Source of the DNA: Ophiura sarsii
Lineage: Eukaryota; Echinodermata; Ophiuroidea; Amphilepidida; Ophiuridae
Assembly: GCA_035610835.1 (NCBI GenBank)
Contig: CM069455.1
Location: 42,958,928 to 43,022,927, forward strand
DNA length: 64,000 nt
Reading direction: 5' to 3'
The position numbers were made by a program, and so were the translations under genes. Positions 47,164 to 57,338 of the stretch are shown piece by piece. A model generated the notes under the pieces. It was not told where the DNA came from, did not search any database, and was given only the letters and a program-made list of their open reading frames with translations. Position 1 is the stretch's first letter, and every line of letters starts with the position of its first letter.

Positions 47164-47402
47164 CTATATTTGGAAATGAGATATTATCATGAGTTATTAT
47201 TGATAGAACTATTATAATTCTTCACCGTGGTGTGTATTTCAACCACAGATATATAGACAGGATATTGCAGATTTTGACGACATTGTGGCCAAGCATGGAC
47301 ATCTAATTTTGGGGATTTTTCAACAAAATGTTATGACAAGATAATGAATCTGTGCAGTGCAGGTCAAAACACTAATCTTTCAGTCTGTGTCAATGTTCTC
47401 TA

Positions 47403-48165
47403 TTCATACACTCTTAGTAGTGTCGAACCAATCAGAAAGCAAGAAACTAAAATATGCGGAGTGCATTGAAAGTGTCTATTGCACTCTGCGTGTGCGTCGT
47501 TCGATGCGCGCACCCGCGCTTTGTTTATAGGTCAATAAATGCGTATGTGTTGTTTCGAGAGAAATTAGACAAATCAATGCATGCGCGCTGATGTTGATGT
47601 GTGAATAATGGCACGACCCCGAAGGGGGAGTTCTATTGTGAGCATATCAACATTTGCGCAAGTGCATTGATTTTTCTAATTTTTCGAGAAACAAAACATA
47701 CGCATGCATTGACCTAATTCATATACGACACTATACAAATAAAAATTCACTATTTAAGCATAATTTTGATCTATGTAAAACGACTAAAAACACTTTTATA
47801 ACAAGTTTGCTAACACCCGCAGTGAAAATTGGCGAACCTGCGAATCTTGAACAACGAATCAAAACAAAACGCGCACTGCGTGATTTGAACGGCGCACACG
47901 CGGAGTACAGTGGACACTTTCAATGCACTCAGCGTATTTGTAATTCCTGCTTCCTGATTGGTTCAACACTACATAGAGTGTATGAATTTGATTCGTTGTT
48001 CAGGAATCGCGGGTTCGCCTCCTCACACATCAACATCAGCGTGTGTGCATTGATTTGACTAATTTCTCTCGAAACAGCACATACGCATTTATTGATCTAT
48101 AAATGACCAATGACTAATTTCTCTCGAAACAACACATACATTTATTGACCTATAAATGACCACTA
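47403..48165. repeat. Mosaic of inverted repeat blocks
   Basis: Block A (47403-47500; landmarks ACCAATCAGAAAGCAAG and GTGCATTGAAAGTGTC) is inverted at 47892-47987. Block B (47515-47610; TAGGTCAATAAATGCGTATG) is inverted at 47643-47725 and 48013-48103, with a shorter piece at 48112-48165. The order A B B' A' B' B' is not a simple foldback. Related sequence is at 25323-25490. Confidence 0.7.
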
Positions 48166-48224
48166 GATTACCCTTGTTGGGGTCACATGTGTGCATGACT
48201 CTATCCACAATTTTCAGGTGAGAA

Positions 48225-48415
48225 CTAAAGTGTATCCCGAGATTAGAATGGTAGTGATGTCATTTCCTGTCAAAAGGCGTTTATCCATGTGTGCCTTGTT
48301 ATTAATTTGCGTCATGTTTACTGCGCATGCAATTTGTATCGCGATTATAACAACGCACGATGACGCTGTTTTGACCGGAAATGACATCACTACCATTGGG
48401 ATATCGGGGTGAAGT
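48225..48415. repeat. 190-bp hairpin repeat
   Basis: AATGGTAGTGATGTCATTTC at 48247 faces its complement near 48380-48400, with arms of about 50 bp. It ends 24 bp from the splice donor of the Myb/SANT exon at 48439. Confidence 0.8.
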
Positions 48416-48438
48416 TTTATACCTTTTTCTTGGCTTAC

Positions 48439-48696
48439 CTGTTTTTTTCCCAATCTCGCTGTATTATACCTTTTTGCCCTGTAGGCCAGATCATTCCACT
48501 TGAGTCTCAAGTCCTTCCCCTCACCTCTCTCCCCATCCCCTGCCTTATTCACCTCCGTCGCCGCCTCCTCCCACGCCTTCTTGCGCATGTGTGCAACGCC
48601 ATGGCCTGATGCACTGCCAAACAGGCGGTCATGGTTCATTTCTACAAACTGACACAGGGTAAAAACCTCCGAGTCAGTCCATCTCTTGCCTCTTTT
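48439..48696 (-). CDS. Myb/SANT-like DNA-binding domain exon of the Harbinger element
   Basis: Exactly 86 codons between acceptor TTTTCCAACAG and donor ACAG|GTAAGC: KRGKRWTDSEVFTLCQFVEM, then HMRKKAWEEAATEVNKAG and LRLKWNDLAYRAKRYNTARL. Trp/Phe spacing (W..s E...l...v, then K..aW..ia..vn, then k.W.dl....k) is that of the Myb_DNA-bind_5/SANT-like domain found in the second protein of PIF/Harbinger transposons, which binds TIRs and recruits transposase. No ATG exon was found upstream; the Met at 48639 is internal to the domain. The exon ends in seven A plus CAG; eight A would put it in frame with the following GGP exon, so the copy appears shifted by one base (or has a homopolymer sequencing error). 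Confidence 0.82.
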
Positions 48697-48782
48697 CTGT
48701 TGGAAAACAAAAGTTTTACTGTAAGTAATAGTGGTTTATTTTGATAAATAATTAATTGGACAGTCCCAGTTAAATGGGTTGA

Positions 48783-48942
48783 TAATAATAACTTTGCACC
48801 ATCTTTGTCTCGGTCATTGTGTAAATTCGATGGTGTTTGTTTTTTGCTTCAATATCAATAGAAAATATCTCGGCCCCAAAAACAAACACCTCCAATTTTA
48901 CACAATGACCTAAAAAAAGATGGTGCTCAGTTATTATTGTGT
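48783..48942. repeat. 160-bp hairpin MITE-like repeat
   Basis: ATAATAACTTTGCACCATCT and its complement (AGATGGTGCTCAGTTATTAT) close a hairpin that also pairs GTCATTGTGTAAATTCGATG with CTCCAATTTTACACAATGAC. Confidence 0.8.
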
Positions 48943-49792
48943 TTTGTCTAAATAAAGAAAATAATAAGTAATTAATTAGAGATTCTTATATAGTGGGTGT
49001 GAGATGCCAGCAGGCAAGTTTGATTGGTTTTTGGCCGATTTTCAGCCGACATGCCCATACATTATGAGACAATGGTGCATAGTTTGGGGCGGGGTTTAAT
49101 TCATTCGAAAATAATACCTTCAGCGTGTATGATCAACGCGTCATCGCGTTAGCGTGCCCTACACAAAGTCGCCGCCGTATGCATTGTGTGTATAACGCAG
49201 TGATGACAGATGCGTGTGTGCTAAAGAACGCGATTAATTTGAAGCAGGATGTTGGAAAACAGCTCGCTGGATTTGCCGATTTTATAAAGGGGAAAATTTG
49301 TTGTTGTTTGTTTAAAATAACGAAGTGTTTACGTAGCCGTATACGGCTACGTAACCCCGGGGTTACGTAGCCGTACTTTTGTTACAACGCCGAACGTATT
49401 GGCGCCCTCAATTTCGTATTTACCGTTTGTGTATATTTCAACATGCGGCCCTATTTGTGGTTTTTTATGTACTTGCATTTGTTTTTAAAGCGTCTCTGTG
49501 CACCAATCCTTACTTTTACCTATTTAATACATCGTAAGGCACTCAAAAATTTCTTAAGTAGTTTTTATTAGTAGTTGTATTAGCATATTGTTATTAATTA
49601 CCTTATTCAAAAAACACCGCAGAATGCATATTCCGATATAGGTTTTTATATTCTACATGACAACCTTGTTCTTATATCCCTATTTCTCCAAAAACTGTGT
49701 ACTTAATGGAGTACCAGTTTAAAGTACTAATTGTTAACATGATCAGGCGATTGAATCTCACAATCTGTGCATTGTTTAGATTTGGCCCATAA
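48943..49792. other. No gene seen; striking palindrome at 49329-49376
   Basis: Contains ACGTAGCCGTATACGGCTAC with GT (49331-49352, a perfect palindrome), then GTAACCCCGGGGTTAC (49351-49366, also perfect), then TTACGTAGCCGTAC. The missing first exon of the Myb/SANT gene may lie here but was not identified. Confidence 0.5.
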
Positions 49793-50811
49793 TATAGCGC
49801 ACTCTATAACAGTTGCGACGCGCGATTAAGCAATCATAGTTGGGACTGTTAGGGCATCACAGGGGAGGTTTAGTTCACATTCGTCTAAAAGCACCAAATT
49901 TGGCCCGTATGTTGCTCATACCATACTCTTTTGATTTTTGATGGATGCCAACATTGGAGCCTTCTGAGACGGCCATCTTGGCCAATTCCAATATGGCCGC
50001 CATACTGGGGAATCAAAAATTCAAATTGCTTCAATTTAGCTGAAAATTGTTTGTCTGAGCATGGACTTTCCATGGTCTGAGCACTAGGACCACTTCCGAT
50101 GTGTGGTTCCTGAGATATTGAGCAAAACGTGAAAAGGTCGTCGACCTTTGATTTTGGGCGTATATATATATATAGGCGTATGATAGGGATTGTGACCTTT
50201 CGACCCTGTATAAGACACAAAAACGACTCCAGGTGGTAACAATTACCATTTCTTGAACCATTGTGATCTGACGAACAATTTGACAAAATCGGAGCATGTT
50301 CAAATTTTGACCCCAAAAGCAAAGGTCAACGACCTTTTCACGTTTTGCTCAATATCTCAGTAACCACACATCAGACAAACAATTTTGTATGCTTGTCAGC
50401 TTAATTGAAGCAATTTGAATTTTTGATCCCCCAGTATGGCGGCCATATTGGAATTGGCCAATATGGCCGTCCCTCCCAGAAGGCTCCAATTTTGGCATCC
50501 ATCAAAAATCAAAAGAGTATGGTATGAGCAACATGGGTCCAATTTGGTGCTTTTAGAAGAATGTGAACCAAATAATCCCTTGGCTCCCAACTATTTGGAA
50601 ATGATAGCGCGCCACCTATACCAGTTGCGACAAACTATTAAGGTCAAGAGAATCGGGGTTTTGTCTTGGGAGTTTCTTATCCCTTTATCCCTGACATGAT
50701 GAGCAGAGTCATATAGTTTACTGACTAGGCCAGGCGTAGGTAACATGGTAGATAAAACCCCGATTCTCTTGACCTTAATAGTTTGTCGCAACTGGTCTAG
50801 TTGGCGCTATA
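49793..50811. mobile_element. Composite TIR element (TATAGCGC ends)
   Basis: Outer ends TATAGCGCACTCTATAACAG and CTGGTCTAGTTGGCGCTATA are inverted, each followed by CAGTTGCGAC. Inner arms 49877-50150 and 50310-50572 form a further inverted repeat (ATGGATGCCAACATTGGAGC / complement). A 206-bp hairpin (50605-50810) carries the same terminal sequence again, with AAGGTCAAGAGAATCGGGGT on both limbs. Probably one element inserted in or adjacent to a relative; no coding frame. Confidence 0.65.
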
Positions 50812-52276
50812 ACATGGTCGAAGCCAACCTTAATATCTAACCAACTGCGTTATTTTACGATAAAAGATCAAAATACCCAATAAACTAAATAGGAATGAGA
50901 ATAAAACATAGTTCTTAGCTGTTTTGCTATAGACGATGGTCTTATAATGTATGCTGTACCATATTTGTGTCGTCGTGTATTACTGTTTTTTTAATAAATT
51001 CTTTTTATTTTGATGGTATTTATTTTGACGAGACTTTACTTTTTTGCACCCTTTGTTCTTTTAAGAAATAAAAGAACCTCTTCTTCAGGCCTTGCTGGCA
51101 CGATGATTGTTCTTCATATTTTCAAAATACCCTTGCAATGATTTTTCAACAAATTTACCCCACTTTTTTTTGGCAAAAACGAGGACAAAATTGGGGTGAA
51201 AAATACCTCCTTTTTGTTTGTACTTTTGTCCGTCATAATTTCATAATTACCATGTTCTAATGAAATGATTAAATCCATACTGTGATGAGCAGAAATGACA
51301 CAATTCGCGGGGACTAATTCCATGAAATACCCCTTATTTTCATGATTTCGCAGTCCGTGCTGACAATCGAAAATATACCTCTTTTCCGTGATTTTTGTCA
51401 ATTATTTTCAAAATGACATTTTCTGAATCTCTGAAATTTCCTGAAAAAAGGTGACATTAAAATCGAGTGTCGAAATATACTCGGACAAACGTGGCTGTCA
51501 ATGCTCTTCATCTCTTCAACAATATCATAATTTGCTTAAATCAAACTTAAACCTTGACAATCATGTTTAGTTTACAATAGTGAATGTATTACGCATTTTA
51601 CCTTGACATGCTCGGTGGCCAAATATGGCCTCCAATTTGGGGGCCAAATTCAGCCACCTGACCGGACTGCAGTGCATGGCAAATTTGCCCACCTTTCGGG
51701 ATATTGATAATTAGTCCAAATCGGTACCGTAGTCCATAGACTCATCACAATGTCGCAAAATTCACATCGAGTGTCAGCATCAGCATTGCCGATTTTTCAC
51801 CTCAATATTTTCCCCAAAATGAGGATGCTTGATGATACAACGTGTACGTGATCAATATTATTAATGTATTTTACTAAAAAAGTTCTAGGAAAGGGGATGG
51901 CTTATTTTTGGTAGGGGTGGTGCCTTCATTCATCATACTCATAGGTTCATATATATATATGATAATGATTTATCATAATGGCATTAGTGCAGTCAGGCTG
52001 AGACAGAGTGCATTTTGAAAGATTTGAGTTATACTTGATGTGCAAATGATGATTTTAAAATGTAATTTTCGCGACGTCAGATGTCAATGACTTTTTGACA
52101 TTTGGCTTTTTATATTAGTACAGTAACACTAACAGTGAAGCAAATTGGCCATGGGGCTTTTCATTATTCTAATAAAGTACTACTGCTACTAGTTTAGTAG
52201 TTGTTGTACTTGTATTTCATGTAATTTGTATTGTAGACTAGTCACTAGTCTAGTAGTTGTTAAAAATCGCAAAGGC
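50812..52276. other. No gene seen
   Basis: Inner spacer of the giant Harbinger before the right TIR. Has a short (AT)n at 51950-51961. No exon 2 counterpart for the right-arm transposase is visible. Confidence 0.4.
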
Positions 52277-54073
52277 TACCTTCATTTGCTATCTTCGGTC
52301 GATAACATTTTGATCTAAAATACCCAAAAGTAATTTGCTATCTTCAGTAGATAAAATGTTGATACAGTACCTAAACGTCATTTTGCTATCTTCAGTAGAT
52401 AACATTTTGATCTAATAGGCCTATACCCAAAAGTAATTTGCTATCTTCAGTAGATAACATTTTGATATACAGTTACCTAAACGTCATCCGCTATCTTCAG
52501 TAGATAGCATTTTGATATACACTTACCTAAACGTCATCTGCTATCTTCGGTAGATAACATTTTGATCTAAAATACCCAAAAGTTATTTGCTATCTTCAGT
52601 AGATAGCATTTTGATATACAGTACCTTCATTTGCTATCTTCGGTCGATAACATTTTGATCTAAAATACCCAAAAGTAATTTGCTATCTTCAGTAGAAAAA
52701 AATGTTGATACAATACCTAAACGTCATTTGCTATCTTCAGTAGATAACATTTTGATCTAATAGGCCTATACCCAAAAGTAATTTGCTATCTTCAGTAGAT
52801 AACATTTTGATATACAGTTACCTAAACGTCATCCGCTATCGTCAGTAGATAGCATTTTGATATACACTTACCTAAACGTCATCTGCTATCTTCGGTAGAT
52901 AACATTTTGATCTAATATACCCAAAAGTAATTTGCTATCTTCAGTAGATAACATTTTGATATACAGTACCTAAACGTCATCTGCTATCTTCAGTAGATAG
53001 CATTTTTATATACAGTACCTAAAAGTCATTTGCCATCTTCAGTAGATAGCGTTTTGATATACAGTTCCCAAAACGGCATCTGCTATCTTCGGTAGATACC
53101 ATTTTGATCTAAAATCCCCCAAAAGTAATTTGATATACAGTTACCTAAACGTCATCCGCTATCTTCAGTAGATAGCATTTTGATATACAGTACCTAAACG
53201 TCATCTGCTATCTTCGATAGATAACATTTTGATCTAATATACCCAAAAGTAATTTGCTATCTTCAGTAGATAACATTTTAATATACAGTACCTAAACGTC
53301 ATCTGCTATCTTCAGTAGATAGGATTTTTATATACAGTACCTAAAAGTCATTTGCCATCTTCAGTAGATAGCGTTTTGATATACAGTTCCCAAAACGTCA
53401 TCTGCTATCTTCGGTAGATATCATTTTGATCTAAAATCCCCCAAAAGTAATTTGATATACAGTTACCTAAACGTCATCCGCTATCTTCAGTAGATAGCAT
53501 TTTGATATACAGTACCTAAACGTCATCTGCTATCTTCGATAGATAACATTTTGATCTAATATACCCAAAATTAATTTGCTATCTTCAGTAGATAACATTT
53601 TAATATACAGTACCTAAACGTCATCTGCTATCTTCAGTAGATAGGATTTTTATATACAGTACCTAAAAGTCATTTGCCATCTTCAGTAGATAGCGTTTTG
53701 ATATACAGTTCCCAAAACGTCATCTGCTATCTTCGGTAGATACCATTTTGATCTAAAATCCCCCAAAAGTAATTTGCTATCTTCAGTAGATAAAATGTTG
53801 ATAGGCCTATACAGTACACCCAAACGTCATTTGCTATCTTCAGTAGATAACATTTTGATCTAATATACCCAAAAGTAATTTGCTATCTTCAGTAGATAAC
53901 ATTTTAATATACAGTACTTACACATCATCTGCTATCTTCAGTAGATAGCATTTTGATATACAATACCCAAAAGTCATTTGCTATCTTCAGTAGATAGCAT
54001 TTTGATCTAAAAAACCCAAATAGTAATTTGCTATCTTCAGTAGATAGCATTGTATATACGTCATAAAAGTAAT
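52277..54073 (-). repeat. Hairpin minisatellite, right-arm copy
   Basis: Inverted copy of 37118-38876 with about 36 units; variant units follow the same order (for example the odd unit TTTTTTTCTACTGAAGATAGC at 38453 is mirrored near 52700). Core and alternating linkers are as on the left. Small differences such as GATAGGATTTTTATATACAG at 53320 show some divergence. Confidence 0.93.
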
Positions 54074-54367
54074 TTGCTCTTAGCCTAGGCCCCTATATAA
54101 TGATTTGGCAATTTCCTATAAACTGAATCAGACGACTGATGTCACTGTTTTAGTTTAGAGCCGGCTAACCGTAGGATGGTTAGATGTAACCATATTTCCC
54201 CTGTCTTCAGATATTGCACCATTCGGGATTACCCACCGTTCGGGATAACCCCACTCGACCCTATGCGCCCTTTGCGTTGAGTATTGATAGGGCGGGGTAC
54301 AGTCACTGCCGCGCCTATTGAGGCCAGTTGATGATTAAAATGCAAAGAGAATTACAAGCGTACTTAC

Positions 54368-55122
54368 TCATTGTAATTGCGTTGCGCATCCGTTGTTGGA
54401 ACTCGGAAAGGCGTCATTAACCAGCCTCGCTGCGGGTACCCGCTATCTCCCAGTAGGATACCTTGAAGGTCACCCCTCTCAAACATTTGGCCAACGGTGC
54501 TGTTTGTCAGAATGCGGCTGTCGTGGACAGATCCGGGCCATCTAGCCACGACATTGATGATATTGTATTTACAGTCACAGATTAATTGTACATTAATACT
54601 GTGGACCCCTTTTCGGTTCACATAAACGTGCTCGTTATCCCCATAAGGGCAACAGTCAAGGGGGACATGGGTACAGTCAACAGCCCCTATTGCTCCTGGG
54701 AAACCGGAGAGCATGAAGAAATCCCATTGAGATGTGTTGATTTGCTGTAGTGTCTCCGGCCATTTCACATACTCATCTTTCATAGCAACAAGAGCGTTGG
54801 TCACTCTATGGACGATGCGGCATACGCTTGCCTCTGAAACTCCATGGTGAGCCGCTGAAGTTGTATAAAAACACCCCGTGGCAAAAAACCGAAGCGCTAC
54901 AAACACTTGTGTTGTAGCGTCTATGGCGTGACTTCTGAGAGTTTGTGGCCTTAAACTTGGCTCAAGTAAGTCGATAACACGCATTACGCCATTTCGGGTA
55001 AACCGATAATACTTGTGCATTCGTTTGTCACTATACGTATCAAGAGGATTTGTACGATCTCTGAACACCCGTTCTCTTTGAAGAGCACGGGCATTGATAA
55101 CATAAAGAAGATGACACGCCAT
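54368..55122 (-). CDS. Harbinger transposase exon 1, intact inverted copy
   Basis: Begins MACHLLYVINARALQRERVF and is open to the donor ATGA|GTAAGT (54368/54367): 251 codons plus two bases, the same phase as the left gene. The full exon shows D149 in GAVDCTHVPL and D226 in [17 protein letters not shown]. Lacks the 4-bp insert of the left copy. No exon 2 with the catalytic Glu is found below it on the minus strand, so alone it would end just past the donor at TAA. Lying wholly within a TIR, it is a duplicate of the left exon, possibly kept similar by conversion between arms. Confidence 0.92.
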
Positions 55123-55229
55123 TTTCCCGTAGGTCTAAAATGCCACTAACATGTCAGTTGAACACGTTAAAACAATAACAATTTTGAACAATTTTGAACA
55201 ATAATGGCGCGAAATGATAACGATTGATG

Positions 55230-55425
55230 CATAGCGATTATTTTTCATTGTTATTCCTCATTTGCGGTTGCTCTAGAGCACTCGCTAAAGTTTAATCGCT
55301 ATTTGAAATTTAGCAATTAGAAAAACAATCGCTAAATGTTTAGTGAAACCGTTTTTCGAAATTAATCGCTAAATTGCGATCAATTGCGATTTAGCGATTA
55401 AAACCGACTTTAACGACTATCGTTA
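55230..55425. promoter_or_regulatory. Subterminal TTAGCGATT motif cluster, right TIR
   Basis: Mirror image of 35750-35945, with the same palindromic pairing of AATCGCTAA and TTAGCGATT. Confidence 0.6.
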
Positions 55426-55703
55426 AACGTTAGTGAAATCGGCCCCTGGTCTGCGTGGTATATCACAAAACATAGACCAACAGGAAGCAGATTAATCGAA
55501 ATTATACATATAAACTGAAATGATACCATGATTATGTTAGAAAAGTTCCATGTACATACTTTGGCTATGCGAGCACAAGAACCTATTTACAGTATAGCCT
55601 CTTTAAGCCAGTGGAGCCATGTTTACAGACCTTGCCCAACATCTTGATGACATCGACAAATGTATTGATCTTATCATGTAAATAGTAGATACAGAAGAAT
55701 TAA

Positions 55704-55942
55704 CACTTTCCATGCGGCTATTATTTTTACTAAATCCGAACCAGATTTTTCAGAAACCTTTCGAAACTGTCAATGTCTATCTCAAGGATCACTGTACCAA
55801 TACCAGGTATGTTTGTACTTATTCCAATGCATTTCCCATGGCGATTTCAAATATGGTAATGAAATTCAATAATTTGGACATTTTTCAAATATTTTGTGAA
55901 ATTTTGGAATGTCGTCTGCAGACGCCTGCCGCATTGAAAGTG
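55704..55942. mobile_element. TTAA-target MITE, copy 2
   Basis: Ends CACTTTCCATGCGG and CCGCATTGAAAGTG. The left flank TTAA is intact at 55700-55703; the right flank reads TAAC, a degraded duplication. 239 bp, close relative of 42685-42922. Confidence 0.8.
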
Positions 55943-56037
55943 TAACAATGATCCATGATCAAAACTCCAATCACATTGCCGATCTTTAACATTATAGACC
56001 ACATGATGGCAGAGTAAGTATGGCTTATAAAATGTGA

Positions 56038-57043
56038 TTGTCTCAGATGCATTATGAGGAAGGGGCAGTCTGGGGCACTTACTTTTACAGGGACAATGAT
56101 TTCTTGCGTCAGCTCAACTCCCTTAATAGGCAACATGGACCTCTACCGAATAACACCATTTTATGCACCATGGATGTCAAGGCACTGTATTCTAATAACC
56201 AACGGTTGATTTCATTGAAGCCTGCAAGTACTAACATGGCTGGTGACCACACCCCAACTAAGGTCGACACTCCTACCAAATTCAACGAACTCACCCTCAC
56301 CCAAAACAACTTTGAACTGGCTGGAAACCATACCGTATGGTACCTTCTGGAGTTTGTCTATTTATGGGCCGTCTAGAGGACAAGTTGCTTTCATCCGCCT
56401 CGCATAAACCACTTACATGACTTATATGGCTCCGGTACATCGATGATGTTGATCTTATTTGGATTCATGGTGAAGAGGAACTTGACAAAATATATTGATC
56501 ACTCCAACTCTATTTATCCTTCCATCCAATTAACTTAGAGAGATCGGTCACTTCTATTCCTTTTCTTGGTGTGATGGTGTCCCTTCATCATGTTCATAAT
56601 GACATCTTGGAGACAGATTTGTATTCCAAACCGACCGACACTCACCAGTAACTTCAATGGTTCTCATCCTAGACACTCCAAGACTAACCTGCTGTATAGC
56701 CTGGGATTTAGACTTCGAATAATTTGCTTATCTGATGAGACCCTCTCCACTAGAGTAACACAGCTAAAACGACATATTACTGCCAGAGGGTATCCTCCTA
56801 AAACACACAAATCCAAAAAGCCATCGTCTTCCCAGATCCGAAGCCCTTCAACAAAGAAGAAGACATCCAGTTGCGTCCCTTTTGTATTAACCTATGACCC
56901 TTCTCACACCACCACTGCCGCAATTCTCAACAAGTATTTTCATCTTCTCTATTCCTCCAAACGATGCCAGGAAGTCACACCTGAAGCACCCGTGGTTGTA
57001 TTTCGCAGACCCACACATATCAAAGACATAATTGTGCGTTCTG
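56038..57043 (+). pseudogene. Penelope-like retroelement reverse transcriptase fragment
   Basis: Plus frames in succession: FLRQLNSLNRQHGPLPNNTI with LCTMDVKALYSN (RT motif A, M-D-V-x-x-L-Y); a short segment with SGTSMMLILFGFM (degraded active-site region); HNDILETDLYSK, then HPRHSKTNL and GLRLRIICLSDETLSTRVTQ. It ends in CVPFVLTYDPSHTTTAAILN and VVVFRRPTHIKDIIVRS at the gap. This order matches the RT and linker of Penelope-like elements. Several frameshifts and the deletion between motif A and the YIDD-type region show it is dead. The scaffold gap at 57044 truncates it. Confidence 0.83.
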
Positions 57044-57143
57044 NNNNNNNNNNNNNNNNNNNNNNNNNNNNNNNNNNNNNNNNNNNNNNNNNNNNNNNNN
57101 NNNNNNNNNNNNNNNNNNNNNNNNNNNNNNNNNNNNNNNNNNN
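57044..57143. other. Assembly gap, 100 N
   Basis: Exactly 100 N, the usual placeholder for a gap of unknown size. Sequence on the two sides need not be adjacent or in the correct order. Confidence 1.
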
Positions 57144-57145
57144 TA

Positions 57146-57338
57146 TAGAATAAAGGTATTGTTTTTAGACCGTACCCGTGTTATATTGTCTGACATAAAT
57201 ACGTTCGGTAGTATTATTTTTTGCGTAGAATAACTCCGCCTGCGGCGTCGTTGTTCTACTTAAAATAATACTATCGTCCGCATTTATGTCAGACAATATA
57301 ACCCGGGTACGGTCTAAAAACAATACCTTTATTCTCTA
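57146..57338. repeat. 193-bp near-perfect hairpin
   Basis: GAATAAAGGTATTGTTTTTA and its complement, then TATATTGTCTGACATAAAT paired with ATTTATGTCAGACAATATA, with a short GC-rich centre CTCCGCCTGCGGCGTCG. It begins right at the gap edge; such a palindrome is difficult to assemble and may have caused the break. Confidence 0.85.

Larger units (their letters stand above)
35724..55448. mobile_element. Giant PIF/Harbinger transposon with about 3.15-kb TIRs
   Basis: Outer ends CAGGGGCCGATTTCACTAAC and its exact complement bound 19.7 kb. The inverted arms are 35724-38876 and 52277-55448. They are collinear and nearly identical by eye, including the same order of variant minisatellite units. Inside are a HARBI1-type transposase (+) and a Myb/SANT-like protein (-), the gene pair that defines Harbinger elements, in convergent order. 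Secondary insertions (TA-target MITE 40599-40978, TTA MITE 42360-42619, TTAA MITE 42685-42922, hAT 46136-46653, hairpins at 48.2-50.8 kb) inflate the length. Immediately outside are GAT and GTC; no matching 3-bp duplication is seen unless the CAG/CTG ends are themselves a mutated CWG target. Two opposed Harbinger insertions, or an inverted duplication, are alternatives. Confidence 0.8.

Noticed and set aside
47654..48058. 134-residue + frame
   Set aside because: Falls entirely in the inverted-repeat mosaic within an intron and has no recognisable domain.
48214..48438. Extension of the Myb/SANT frame past KKQ
   Set aside because: A strong splice donor CAG|GTAAGC precedes it and the extension runs into a hairpin repeat.
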